This document shows, piece by piece, positions 44,640 through 52,912 of a DNA stretch of 64,000 bases. Within the stretch, counting starts at the first letter, position 1. Each line of letters begins with the position of its first letter. A program made the translations under genes and the position numbers. Below the pieces are notes generated by a model, which was not told the origin of the DNA, did not search any database, and saw only the letters and a list, made by a program, of their open reading frames with translations. Where the stretch lies: positions 16,275 through 80,274 of the forward strand of contig DASWJP010000099.1 of NCBI GenBank assembly GCA_036397065.1. The letters run 5' to 3'. This DNA comes from JAJFGI01 sp036397065. GTDB taxonomy: Bacteria > Pseudomonadota > Alphaproteobacteria > Kiloniellales > J153.

Positions 44640-44713
44640 TTGCGATGCACTATGCAGGGCTTATATGGACCTGTCCGTGATCTGGGTCAAGTTTATTTTT
44701 GTGCAGTGCACAA
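44640..44713 (-). promoter_or_regulatory. Phasin promoter flanked by TGCA-type operators (PhaR-like)
   Basis: Read leftward, TTGACC (44685-44690) and TATAAG (44660-44665) make a -35/-10 pair with a long 19-base spacer. CTGCATAGTGCATCGCAA (44640-44657) covers the expected start of transcription. TTGTGCAGTGCACAA (44699-44713), a perfect palindrome with 7-base arms, sits just upstream of the -35 box. Both contain the TGCA/GCA repeats recognised by PhaR, the polymer-sensing repressor of phasin genes in Paracoccus and Rhodobacter. Assignment to PhaR is inference; the repressor gene is not in the window. Confidence 0.5.
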
Positions 44714-44741
44714 TTATTTTTTTCCAGAATTCCGGGGCTTT

Positions 44742-45371
44742 TTAGGCAGCCTTCGGGCGAGTATATCGCAATCGCGAGAGGCACTTGGCCGCCTTATCCA
44801 GACGGCCCAGGTGACGATCGAGGGCCGCCATGGTGGGGCCCATGTCCGGGCTTTCGTCGCCCAGCCAGACCCTTAGGGTCGCCAGATAGGCCGCCCCCAG
44901 GGCCTTGATCCGCAAGGCGCCGCGCACCCCGCTGGTCGAGAATCCAGCCACCTCCAGCATGCCGGCCATCGACCGGCCCAGCCGGGCCAGGCCGCAGGCC
45001 GCCGCCAGGGGATCGCGGGCTTGCGCCTCGATCAGGGTGGCGATCGCCTGGCGATAGGGTTGCAGGGCCTCGAACCGGCGCATCAGGACGTCGAACAGCC
45101 TGTCCCGGGCCGGCCCCTCGCGGGCGCCCGGTTCTTCCGCGGCCAGGACCGCCGTGTCGATCCGCCGGAAAAAGGCGCCAAGGATGGCCTGTTTGGACGG
45201 ATAGACCGGGTAAACCTTGGCCAAGGGCAGCTTGGCGGCATCGGCGATCTCGGCCAGGGACACATCTCGCCACCGGCCCTCGGCGGCCAGGCTCATGGCT
45301 GATTCGAGGACCGCTGTCGCCACATCGCCAGGCTCGGATCTGGGCTTCTTGGGAGCTGCTTTCTTGGGCAT
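44742..45371 (-). CDS. TetR family transcriptional regulator
   Basis: A 209-residue TetR-like regulator. The N-terminal helix-turn-helix reads WRDVSLAEIADAAKLPLAKVYPVYPSKQAILGAFFRRID; the C-terminal ligand domain has no recognisable subfamily signature but resembles the COQ9/TetR-like group in its tail (LDRHLGRLDKAAKCLSRL). A Lys/Pro-rich N-terminal extension precedes it. It sits upstream of the phasin promoter on the same strand. Its target cannot be deduced. Confidence 0.85.
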   Translation of the reverse strand: MPKKAAPKKPRSEPGDVATAVLESAMSLAAEGRWRDVSLAEIADAAKLPLAKVYPVYPSKQAILGAFFRRIDTAVLAAEEPGAREGPARDRLFDVLMRRFEALQPYRQAIATLIEAQARDPLAAACGLARLGRSMAGMLEVAGFSTSGVRGALRIKALGAAYLATLRVWLGDESPDMGPTMAALDRHLGRLDKAAKCLSRLRYTRPKAA

Positions 45372-45378
45372 GACACCT

Positions 45379-45410
45379 CCATCGCGTCTCCCCCCATCGC
45401 GTCTTCCCCC
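45379..45410. repeat. Imperfect 15-bp tandem repeat upstream of the TetR gene
   Basis: CCATCGCGTCTCCCC (from 45379) is followed by CCATCGCGTCTTCCCC (from 45394), period 15. It lies eight bases before the TetR start codon on the leftward strand, so it doubles a purine-rich GGGGAGACGCGATGG element in the leader that includes the ribosome binding region. Confidence 0.75.
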
Positions 45411-45465
45411 GCGGCATTATCGGGCACATGGGGGAACTTTGCAAAGAGGCGCGCGGCCGCAGCGG

Positions 45466-45954
45466 TTAAGGGCCTAGCCGGATGTCGGCGACATCGCCGC
45501 CGGTCATGGCGACCAGATCGGCGGGCCGCAGGCGAAACACCGCGTTCGGCGTGCCCGCCGCCGCCCAGATCTCGTCGAAGGCCAGCAGATCGCGGTCGAT
45601 GAAGATCGGCAGCGGCTCGGCATGGCCGATGGGCGGCACGCCGCCGATGGCAAAGCCGGTGCGGGCGCGGACGAAATCCGCATCGGCCCGGCCGATCGGT
45701 TCGCCCAGCCGGGCCGCCACCGCTTTTTCGTCGACCCGGTTGGCGCCGCTGGCGATCACCATCACCGCCCGGTCGGTGGTGCGGGCGCGAAAGACCAGGG
45801 ATTTGGCGATCTGACCGATGGTGCAGCCGATGGCGGCCGCGGCCTCGGCGGAGGTGCGCGTGCTGGCCGGAAACTCGCGCACCTCGGCGGCGATGCCGTG
45901 CGCGGCGAGTGCCGCCTGCACCCGCTGGGCGCTGGTCTTGAGGGTGTCGCTCAC
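45466..45954 (-). CDS. YbaK/EbsC family aminoacyl-tRNA deacylase
   Basis: A 162-residue stand-alone editing domain of the YbaK / ProX type that hydrolyses mischarged tRNAs, classically Cys- or Ala-tRNA(Pro). It shows the TSAEAAAAIGCTIGQIAKSLVFRA start, the catalytic-site lysine of IAKSLVF, ANRVDEKAV and the GGVPPIGH loop. GTG 45952-45954 is the start and overlaps the proC stop (GTGA). Which tRNA it edits is unknown. Confidence 0.92.
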   Translation of the reverse strand: MSDTLKTSAQRVQAALAAHGIAAEVREFPASTRTSAEAAAAIGCTIGQIAKSLVFRARTTDRAVMVIASGANRVDEKAVAARLGEPIGRADADFVRARTGFAIGGVPPIGHAEPLPIFIDRDLLAFDEIWAAAGTPNAVFRLRPADLVAMTGGDVADIRLGP

Positions 45955-46778
45955 GACGCTAGTTCCCGGCTGCGCCGGGTCGCCGCGGCGATGGCCCGGG
46001 TCAGCAGGGGCTGCAACCCGTCCTCAGCCATCAATATCTTCAGGGCCTCCAGGGTGGTGCCCCCGGGGCTGGTGACGTTCTCGCGCAACTTGCTCGCCGG
46101 CTCGGCCGACTGATGCACCAGCTCGCCGGCGCCAGCCACGGTCGAACGTGCCAGGTGCATGGCCAGATCCGCCGGCAGCCCGGCCTCGACCCCGGCCTGC
46201 GCAAGGCACTCGATCAGCAGGAACACATAAGCCGGGCCGCCGCCCGAGACCGCGGTGATGGCATCCAACAGGCTTTCATCGTCGATCCAGGCCACCTCGC
46301 CCACGGCGGCCAGCAGGGCGGCGCATTGAGCCCGCTGAGCCGCGTTCGTCTGGATATTGGCGCATAAAACGCTCATGCCGCGGCCCACCGCCGCCGGCGT
46401 GTTCGGCATGGCGCGGACAATCGCCGCCGCCGGACCCAGACCTTTGGCATAAGTGGCGATGCTCCGGCCCGCGGCGATGGACAGAAAGACCGCACCGGGG
46501 CGCGCAAAGCGGCGGCATTTCGACACCACCGCATCCATCTGCTGCGGCTTGACCGCCAGGACCACCACGGCCGGGGCCGCGTCCGGTGCCACCGATTCGA
46601 TTCCGTCGACCACCGTGATCCCGGCCGGAATGGCGCCCGGCACCGGCTTCGGCTCGACCACGGTCACTGAACTGGGAGAAACTCCGCGCGACAGCCAGCC
46701 GGACAACAGGGCGCCGCCCATCTTGCCGCAGCCGACCAGCAACACGGGGCCGTCGGTCAGCATGCCTGCGCGCGCCAT
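45951..46778 (-). CDS. proC: Pyrroline-5-carboxylate reductase
   Basis: ProC reduces pyrroline-5-carboxylate to proline with NAD(P)H. The 275-residue protein has the Rossmann motif VGCGKMGGALLSGW (15-28), LAVKPQQM, MPNTPAAVGRGM, and the C-terminal signature AITAVSGGGPAYVFLLIE followed by VTSPGGTTLEAL. It overlaps the YbaK gene by four bases and lies ten bases after the YbjN gene, so three leftward genes form a unit. The pairing of proC with a prolyl-tRNA-editing-type gene is notable. Confidence 0.96.
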   Translation of the reverse strand: MARAGMLTDGPVLLVGCGKMGGALLSGWLSRGVSPSSVTVVEPKPVPGAIPAGITVVDGIESVAPDAAPAVVVLAVKPQQMDAVVSKCRRFARPGAVFLSIAAGRSIATYAKGLGPAAAIVRAMPNTPAAVGRGMSVLCANIQTNAAQRAQCAALLAAVGEVAWIDDESLLDAITAVSGGGPAYVFLLIECLAQAGVEAGLPADLAMHLARSTVAGAGELVHQSAEPASKLRENVTSPGGTTLEALKILMAEDGLQPLLTRAIAAATRRSRELAS

Positions 46779-46788
46779 GCCCGGCCGG

Positions 46789-47292
46789 CTAGGCCTCGCC
46801 GATCGTATCCATGCGTGCCACCGTCAACGCATCGGCCACCGATTTGCCGCCCCAAACGACCAGTTGCAGGGCCGGATAGAAGCGCTCGCATTCCACCAGC
46901 GCCACGTCGACCAGATCTTCGAGCTGTTCGGCGCTCAACCCCGGGGCGCCGCGCAAGGGAATGGTATGCCGATACATCGGCGTCCCCTCGTCGGAACCGA
47001 AATCGAAATGGCCGAGCCATAAATTCTCGTTTACCAGCGCCAACAACTCGTAGACGGCGGCCTTCTTGGTATCGGGCACCCGCAGATCGAGCTGGCAGGA
47101 GAAGAACATGGCGTTCATCTCCTTCTGCAACACGAAGTGCATATGATAGCCGCACCAGCGGCCGCTGACGATGGCCATCAGCTCGGAATCGCTGTGCCGG
47201 TTGAAGGTCCAGTCGTTGGCGCTGACCAACTCCTCCAACACGTCGAGCGGATTGGCTGACAAGTCCCGATGCCGGCTTGCAACAATCGCCAT
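46789..47292 (-). CDS. YbjN domain-containing protein
   Basis: A 167-residue YbjN-family protein. YbjN proteins adopt a type III secretion chaperone-like fold and affect stress responses and sensory pathways in enterobacteria; the molecular role is unclear. It shows ANPLDVLEELVSANDWTFNRHSDSEL, HFVLQKEMNAMFFSCQL and NENLWLGHFDF, all characteristic of the alphaproteobacterial form. It is ten bases upstream of proC, a conserved neighbourhood together with ubiK. Confidence 0.88.
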   Translation of the reverse strand: MAIVASRHRDLSANPLDVLEELVSANDWTFNRHSDSELMAIVSGRWCGYHMHFVLQKEMNAMFFSCQLDLRVPDTKKAAVYELLALVNENLWLGHFDFGSDEGTPMYRHTIPLRGAPGLSAEQLEDLVDVALVECERFYPALQLVVWGGKSVADALTVARMDTIGEA

Positions 47293-47494
47293 GGTCCACG
47301 CATCTCCCCACTGGATGCAGGTATCGGAAGGAAGTTTCTGTGCCGCGTTTCCCGTCCGGCACCGATATATGGCGCATCAACGAACGACACCCACCAAATC
47401 TAGGGTGCCTAATTCGATTCGGCGATGCAAGCGGGGATTACCGGCAACCGTCCACAGGCACCGCCGGACAGGAGCGAGTCAGAATGAGAAGTGT

Positions 47495-47791
47495 CTATCC
47501 GCCGGATGTCTTGCCACTGCTGCTTCGCTTGCGTGCCGGTTTGCCGGCGGCAAGCTTGGCCTCGAGGGCGGCCAGCCGGTCTTCGAGGCGTTCCTGCTCG
47601 GCCCGCGCCTTGGCGGCCATGGCCTTGACCGCGTCGAACTCTTCCCGGGTCACCAGGTCCATGCGCGCGAGAATGCGTTCGAATTGGTCGCGCAGGCGCG
47701 CCTCGATCTCGCCGCGCATGCCCGCCGCGACGCCCAGTGCCCCGGTCGCCACCCGGGCCAAATCGTCGAGCAGGCGGTTTTGCGTTTGCAT
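47495..47791 (-). CDS. ubiK: Accessory factor UbiK family protein
   Basis: A 98-residue BMFP-domain protein (YqiC/UbiK), an accessory factor of aerobic ubiquinone synthesis that trimerises through a coiled coil and binds membranes. The N-terminal amphipathic helix (QNRLLDDLARVATGAL) precedes the DLVTREEFDAVKAMAAKARAEQERLEDRLAALEAKL coiled coil and a basic Ser/Lys tail. ATG 47791 is preferred over 47800. It is divergent from the heptose epimerase with about 155 bases between them. Confidence 0.9.
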   Translation of the reverse strand: MQTQNRLLDDLARVATGALGVAAGMRGEIEARLRDQFERILARMDLVTREEFDAVKAMAAKARAEQERLEDRLAALEAKLAAGKPARKRSSSGKTSGG

Positions 47792-47946
47792 GGTCCACAC
47801 ATCCTTCCATCAAGCCAGCCAGTATTGCCCGCATGCCCGCGCGCCGCAACCAAGGCGGCACTTGCCGCGACGGGGACGCCCCTACTATAACGATCCAAGC
47901 CCATGCAAGATCAACTCATGCACAGTCCCCCGGCGAGAGTGGCGCC

Positions 47947-48924
47947 GTGATCCTGGTGACCGGCGGCGCCGGCTTCATCGGCTCGAACCTGGCGGCGGCC
48001 CTGGCGGCGCGCGGCGAGCGGGTAGTGATTTGCGACCGCCTGGGAAGCCAAGGGAAGTGGCGCAACATCGCGCCGGTCGAGGTCGAGGACATCCTGTCCC
48101 CCGAGGCTTTGCCCGCGTTTCTCGACAGCCACACCGATGGGCTGCGCGCCGTTTTGCACATGGGTGCCATTTCCGAGACCACCGCCGAGGACGCCGATGC
48201 CTTGGTGGAAAACAATTTCCATGCGTCGATGCGCCTGTGGGCCTGGTGCGCCGCGCACAACAAGCAGTTCATCTACGCGTCCTCGGCGGCGACCTATGGC
48301 GATGGGGCGCAGGGCTTCGACGACGACGCCTCGATCGAGCATCTGGCGCGGCTGCGGCCGTTGAACGCCTATGGCTGGAGCAAGCATACGTTCGACCGCT
48401 GGGTCGCCCGCCGCCTGGCCGACGGAGCGCCGCGGCCGCTGCAATGGGCCGGGCTGAAGTTCTTCAACGTCTATGGCCCGAACGAGCAGCACAAGGGCGC
48501 CCAGGCCAGCGTCGCCTGGCACCTGTGGTCGCAGATCACCGCCGGCGGCCCGGCGCGCCTGTTCCGCTCGCACCACCCGGACTATGCCGACGGCGGGCAG
48601 GTGCGCGATTTCGTCTGGGTGGGCGATTGCAGCGACGTGGTGCTGTGGCTCTTGGACAACCGGCGGGTGAACGGCCTGTTCAACGTCGGCACCGGCCAGG
48701 CGCGCAGCTTCGCCGATCTTGCCGGCGCCGTGTTCGCCGCCCTGGGCCGGGCGCCCAAGATCGAGTACATCCCGACACCGGAAAATATCCGCAACCGCTA
48801 CCAATACTTCACGGAGGCGAAGATGCAGCGCCTGCGCGAAGCCGGGTACGAGAAAGCATTCACCAGCCTGGAAGACGGGGTGCGCCGCTATGTCCAGGAT
48901 TTCCTGGCCACGCCTGCGGCCTGA
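47947..48924 (+). CDS. rfaD (hldD): ADP-glyceromanno-heptose 6-epimerase
   Basis: The enzyme converts ADP-D,D-heptose to ADP-L,D-heptose for the LPS inner core. The 325-residue SDR has GGAGFIGS (6-13), the LGSQGKWRNI segment characteristic of HldD, Y142-x3-K146 in AYGWSKH, and the FNVYGPNE...KG stretch. Translation starts at GTG 47947, which gives the standard MILVTGGAGF opening with GAGAG upstream. The gene runs into lgt after three bases. Its presence predicts a heptose-containing LPS core. Confidence 0.94.
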   Translation: MILVTGGAGFIGSNLAAALAARGERVVICDRLGSQGKWRNIAPVEVEDILSPEALPAFLDSHTDGLRAVLHMGAISETTAEDADALVENNFHASMRLWAWCAAHNKQFIYASSAATYGDGAQGFDDDASIEHLARLRPLNAYGWSKHTFDRWVARRLADGAPRPLQWAGLKFFNVYGPNEQHKGAQASVAWHLWSQITAGGPARLFRSHHPDYADGGQVRDFVWVGDCSDVVLWLLDNRRVNGLFNVGTGQARSFADLAGAVFAALGRAPKIEYIPTPENIRNRYQYFTEAKMQRLREAGYEKAFTSLEDGVRRYVQDFLATPAA

Positions 48925-48927
48925 TCC

Positions 48928-49722
48928 ATGATCGCCGCCCTGACCTTTCCGGCGTTCGATCCGATCGCGATTTCCATCGGCCCGTTCGCCATCCGCTGGT
49001 ACGCGCTGGCCTATATCGCGGGCATTCTTCTCGCCTGGCGCTATTGCCGCTGGCTGGCCAGCCGGCCGCCGGTGCGATTGAGCGCGCGGGCCATCGACGA
49101 TTTTCTGTTTTGGGCGACCATCGGCATCGTCATCGGCGGGCGCCTGGGCTATGTGCTGTTCTACAAGCCGGGCTACTATCTGGAAAATCCGCTGGAGATC
49201 GTCTTTCTCTGGCGCGGCGGCATGAGCTTCCACGGCGGCCTGCTGGGCGTGTTCGCGGCGGTCGTGTTCTTCGCCCGCAGCCAGAACATACATTTCACAG
49301 TCCTCTCCGATATCGTCGCCGCGGCCGCACCCATCGGCCTGTTCCTCGGGCGCATCGCCAACTTCGTCAACGGTGAGCTATTCGGCCGTCCCACCGATGT
49401 AGCCTGGGGCATGGTGTTTCCGGCCGGCGGTCCGGTGGTGCGCCATCCGAGCCAGATTTACGAGTCCGGCCTCGAGGGCATCGCTCTTTTCATTGTGCTG
49501 TTCATTCTCGTGCGTCTCGGGGCCTTGCGCGACGGCGGCATGTTGACCGGCGCGTTCCTGGTCGGGTACGCCCTGGCGCGTTTCATCTCCGAACTGTTCC
49601 GCGAGCCGGACCTGCACATCGGATTCTTGGCCGGCGGCATCACCATGGGTCAGGTTCTATCCCTGCCCATGTTGCTGGCGGGAGTAGGCTTCATTGTCTG
49701 GGCCCGACGCGCCCAGCCCTGA
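48928..49722 (+). CDS. lgt: Prolipoprotein diacylglyceryl transferase
   Basis: Lgt adds diacylglycerol from phosphatidylglycerol to the lipobox cysteine of prolipoproteins. The 264-residue protein has seven hydrophobic segments, IRWYALAYIAGIL near the N-terminus, GRLGYVLFY, GGMSFHGGLLG, and the Lgt signature GRIANFVNGELFGR (about 141-154), with HPSQIYES afterwards. Its 3' end overlaps the start of the methyltransferase gene by 29 bases. Confidence 0.97.
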   Translation: MIAALTFPAFDPIAISIGPFAIRWYALAYIAGILLAWRYCRWLASRPPVRLSARAIDDFLFWATIGIVIGGRLGYVLFYKPGYYLENPLEIVFLWRGGMSFHGGLLGVFAAVVFFARSQNIHFTVLSDIVAAAAPIGLFLGRIANFVNGELFGRPTDVAWGMVFPAGGPVVRHPSQIYESGLEGIALFIVLFILVRLGALRDGGMLTGAFLVGYALARFISELFREPDLHIGFLAGGITMGQVLSLPMLLAGVGFIVWARRAQP

Positions 49723-50836
49723 AGACGGCGCCACAACCCCACTGGGCGCGCGCCTTGCCGCGCGCATCGCCCGCCATGGGCCGATCACCCTGGCCGACTA
49801 CATGGCCGAGGCGCTGACCCATCCGCGCCACGGCTACTACATGCACGGCGATCCCTTCGGCACGCGCGGCGATTTCATCACCGCCCCCGAAATCAGCCAA
49901 ATATTCGGCGAGTTGATCGGCCTGTGGTGCGCCGAGGTCTGGCACGCCCAAGGCGCACCCGACCCGGTCCTGCTGGTCGAGCTTGGCCCCGGACGCGGCA
50001 CCTTGATGGCGGATGCCTTGCGCGCCGCACGCATCGCCCTCGATTTCCACCGCGCCGTGCGGCCGCATCTGGTGGAGATCAGCCCGGCGTTGCGCCGCCG
50101 CCAGGCCGAAACCTTGCACGCGTACAGCGGCGATCTGACCCCGACCTGGCACGACAGCCTGGCGGATGTGCCCGAGGGACCGATTCTGCTCATCGCCAAC
50201 GAGTTCTTCGACGCCCTGCCGGTGCGCCAGTTTGCCCGCACCGCCGCCGGCTGGTGCGAGCGCCTGGTGACCTTGAGCGCGGACGGCCGGTCCCTGATAC
50301 TCACCCTCGGCCCGCCGGGCCCGCAGGCGGAGATTCTGACGGCACAGGCCAAGCTGAACACCCCACCCGGCGCGATCGCCGAGGTGTCGCCCGCCGCCAT
50401 CGGCATCGCCGCCGAGATCGGCCGCCGTCTGGCCGCCCACGGCGGCGCCGCCCTGATCATCGACTACGGCAACGACCGGCCGCCCGGCGAGCCGACCTTG
50501 CAGGCCGTGCGCCGCCATGCCCGCCACGATGTGCTGGCGCAGCCGGGCCGCGCCGATCTGACCGCCCATGTGGACTTCGCCGCCCTCGCCCGCGCTGCGA
50601 CGGAAGCCGGCGCCCGCGCCAGCGGCCCCGTCCCTCAGGGTGCATTTCTCGAAGCCCTCGGCCTGTCCGCTCGGGTCAGCACCTTGTCCCGCACCGCTAC
50701 CCCGGCCCAGGCGGAGGCCATTGCCGCCGCGGTCCACCGGCTCACCGACACTGCCGAGATGGGCACCTTGTTCAAGGCCCTGGCCCTGAGCGCCCCGGGT
50801 AATGCCGCATTGCCCGGCTTTCCCCAACCGGCATGA
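49694..50836 (+). CDS. SAM-dependent methyltransferase, MidA/NDUFAF7 family
   Basis: A 380-residue class I methyltransferase of the MidA family, whose mitochondrial relative NDUFAF7 methylates an arginine in complex I. It shows ITLADYMAEALTHPRHGYYM, DFITAPEISQIFGELIGLW, the SAM motif VELGPGRGTLM, the ANEFFDALPVRQF stretch and HVDFAALA. TTG 49694 is used as start because GGGAGTAGG is well placed inside lgt; the next ATG would remove the first conserved helix. The bacterial substrate is not known. Confidence 0.9.
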   Translation: MSGPDAPSPEDGATTPLGARLAARIARHGPITLADYMAEALTHPRHGYYMHGDPFGTRGDFITAPEISQIFGELIGLWCAEVWHAQGAPDPVLLVELGPGRGTLMADALRAARIALDFHRAVRPHLVEISPALRRRQAETLHAYSGDLTPTWHDSLADVPEGPILLIANEFFDALPVRQFARTAAGWCERLVTLSADGRSLILTLGPPGPQAEILTAQAKLNTPPGAIAEVSPAAIGIAAEIGRRLAAHGGAALIIDYGNDRPPGEPTLQAVRRHARHDVLAQPGRADLTAHVDFAALARAATEAGARASGPVPQGAFLEALGLSARVSTLSRTATPAQAEAIAAAVHRLTDTAEMGTLFKALALSAPGNAALPGFPQPA

Positions 50837-50878
50837 GTCAGCTAAGCTCGCCACCAACCCACCGGAGATCACCCCCGC

Positions 50879-51646
50879 ATGCTGACCATCGGACCGATGA
50901 ATGACCTGCCGCGTATCCGCCACGCCTTCTTCGAGCGGACCGGCGGCGTCAGCGTGGGCTTGTACACCTCGCTGAATTGCGGCTTCGGCTCCGGCGACGA
51001 GGCGGACCGGGTGGCGGAAAATCGGGCCCGCGCCCTGGAGAAATTGGAACTTGAACCGGGCGATCTGGTGACCGCCTACCAGGTTCATTCCAACCGGGTC
51101 GCCGTTGTCGAGACCCCGTGGCAACGCGAGACGTCCCCGGAAGTGGATGCCATGGTCACGCGCACGCCGGGCTTGGCGCTGGGAATATTGACCGCCGATT
51201 GCGTCCCGGTGCTGCTCGCGGACGCCCAGGCCAGGGTCATCGGCGCCGCCCACGCCGGCTGGCGCGGTGCCCTCGATGGCATATTGGATGCCGTCGTTAC
51301 CGCCATGGTCGATCTGGGCGCCAACGCCGAGCACATCATCGCCGGCATCGGCCCGGCCATCGGCCAGCGGTCTTACGAGGTCGGGCCGGAATTCCCGGCC
51401 CCGTTCCTGGCTCAGTCATCGTCCAACCAGGATTTCTTCTGCCCGGCGTCCCGAGCCGATCATTTCATGTTCGATCTGAAGGGATATGTGGCTCGCCGAT
51501 TGATCGGCGCCGGCGCCAATAGCGTGCAGATTCTGCCCTGCGACACGTGTGCCGAAGAGACGCGCTTTTTCAGCTACCGCCGGTCCTGCCAGCGCGGCGA
51601 GCCGGATTACGGCCGCGGTCTGTCCGCCATCTATCTTGAACCCTGA
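50879..51646 (+). CDS. pgeF: Peptidoglycan editing factor PgeF (YfiH family)
   Basis: A 255-residue DUF152/laccase-domain protein. PgeF removes L-Ser-containing UDP-MurNAc precursors; homologues also show purine nucleoside activities. It has HAFFERTGGVSVGLY, the zinc-binding TADCVPVLLAD (C in motif), GAAHAGWRGAL, and CDTCAEETRFFSYRR near the C-terminus. The run lgt-midA-pgeF is conserved in alphaproteobacteria. Confidence 0.94.
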   Translation: MLTIGPMNDLPRIRHAFFERTGGVSVGLYTSLNCGFGSGDEADRVAENRARALEKLELEPGDLVTAYQVHSNRVAVVETPWQRETSPEVDAMVTRTPGLALGILTADCVPVLLADAQARVIGAAHAGWRGALDGILDAVVTAMVDLGANAEHIIAGIGPAIGQRSYEVGPEFPAPFLAQSSSNQDFFCPASRADHFMFDLKGYVARRLIGAGANSVQILPCDTCAEETRFFSYRRSCQRGEPDYGRGLSAIYLEP

Positions 51647-51685
51647 CTCGAACGCCGACTCGATACCTGCATGACGGATTGACTC

Positions 51686-52837
51686 ATGACCCTGCATTTC
51701 ACACGCAAAGAATTGGCGGACCGGCGGGCCCGCACGTGCATGGCCATGACGGCGAACGGTCTGGATGGCCTGCTGCTGTTCCGCCAGGAAAGCATGTATT
51801 ATCTGACCGGCTACGACACCTTCGGGTACGTCTTCTTCCAGTGCCTGTATCTGGGCGCGAATGGCCGCGTCACCTTGCTGACCCGGGCGCCGGATCTGCG
51901 CCAGGCACAGCAAACATCGGACATCGAGGACATCCGCATCTGGATCGACGGGCCCGCGGCCCGGCCCGCCGAAACGTTGCGCGACATCCTGGCCGGGCAC
52001 GGATGCCAGGGCCGCCGCCTGGGCGTGGAGTACGAGGCGTATGGCCTCACCGCGCGCTCGGGCCAGCGGCTCGACGCGGCGCTGGCCGGGTTTTGCGAAC
52101 TGACGGATGCATCCGAGCTGGTCAGCCGGCTGCGGGTGGTGAAAAGCCCGGCCGAGCAAGCCTATGTGCGCCGGGCCGCCGAATTGGCCGATGCGGCTTG
52201 GGACGCGGCTCGGGACCTGGCCCGGCCGGGCGCCTTCGAAGGCGACATCCTGGCCGCCATGCACAGCGCCATCTTCCAAGGCGGCGGCGACTATCCGGGC
52301 AACGAGTTCATCATCGGCTCCGGCCCGGCGGCGCTGCTGTGCCGCTACCACTCCGGCCGCCGCTACCTAGATGTCCAGGACCAGCTCACCCTGGAGTGGG
52401 CCGGGGTGGATCGGCACTACCACGCCGCCATGATGCGCACCCTGTGCATCGGCAAGCCGCCGGCGCAGCAGGTGGAGATGCACCGGGTCGCCGTGACCGC
52501 CCTGCGCGCCGTCGAGGCCGCCCTGGTTCCCGGCCGCACCTACGGTGAGGCCTTCGCGGCGCACGCCGCCGCCTTGGACGCGGCCGGCTATCAGGCGCAC
52601 CGCCTGAATGCCTGCGGCTATTCCCTGGGCACCACCTTCTCGCCCAACTGGATGGATTGGCCCATGCTCTATGCCGACAATCCGGTCGCCGTCGAGTCCG
52701 GCATGGTCATCTTCGTCCACATCATCATTTTCGACAGCGCGCGCAACCTGGCCATGACCCTGGGCCGCACCAGCCTGATCGGCGAATCCGGCGCCGAGCT
52801 GTTGTCCCAAGCGCCGCTGGATTTGGCCGTGGTTTAG
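51686..52837 (+). CDS. M24 family protein of the creatinase / ectoine hydrolase type
   Basis: A 383-residue pita-bread-fold protein with a creatinase N-terminal domain (1-140) and an M24 domain. The five metal ligands of aminopeptidase P are not kept: the region of the first two aspartates reads LEWAGVDRHYHAAMMRT, the histidine region reads ACGYSLGTT, and the glutamate region reads SGMVIFVHIIIFD. The RHYHxxxxRT pattern resembles metal-independent hydrolases such as creatinase and ectoine hydrolase DoeA. It probably cleaves a C-N bond in a small molecule rather than a peptide. No doe or creatine genes adjoin. Confidence 0.85.
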   Translation: MTLHFTRKELADRRARTCMAMTANGLDGLLLFRQESMYYLTGYDTFGYVFFQCLYLGANGRVTLLTRAPDLRQAQQTSDIEDIRIWIDGPAARPAETLRDILAGHGCQGRRLGVEYEAYGLTARSGQRLDAALAGFCELTDASELVSRLRVVKSPAEQAYVRRAAELADAAWDAARDLARPGAFEGDILAAMHSAIFQGGGDYPGNEFIIGSGPAALLCRYHSGRRYLDVQDQLTLEWAGVDRHYHAAMMRTLCIGKPPAQQVEMHRVAVTALRAVEAALVPGRTYGEAFAAHAAALDAAGYQAHRLNACGYSLGTTFSPNWMDWPMLYADNPVAVESGMVIFVHIIIFDSARNLAMTLGRTSLIGESGAELLSQAPLDLAVV

Positions 52838-52843
52838 CCGGCC

Positions 52844-52912
52844 ATGCCCTATCTGCTCATGCTCATGATCTTCCTGGTGTTGGGCATGCTGGCCAGCTGT
52901 GTGCTCCTATGA
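52844..52912 (+). CDS. Possible 22-residue hydrophobic peptide upstream of a lipoprotein gene
   Basis: Between the M24 gene and the lipoprotein gene is a 23-codon ORF. It begins seven bases after the M24 stop and its TGA overlaps the lipoprotein ATG (ATGA). The peptide is almost wholly hydrophobic, starts MPYLLMLMIF and contains LASC, a lipobox-like tetrapeptide, at positions 16-19. It could be a membrane microprotein or a leader whose translation feeds ribosomes into the next gene. No ribosome binding site is evident. Confidence 0.3.
   Translation: MPYLLMLMIFLVLGMLASCVLL

Noticed and set aside
44699..44728. TTGTGCAGTGCACAA plus T run as a terminator
   Set aside because: The T run lies on the plus-strand side but no plus-strand gene ends there. 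The loop would be only one to three bases. Its position beside the phasin -35 box fits an operator better.
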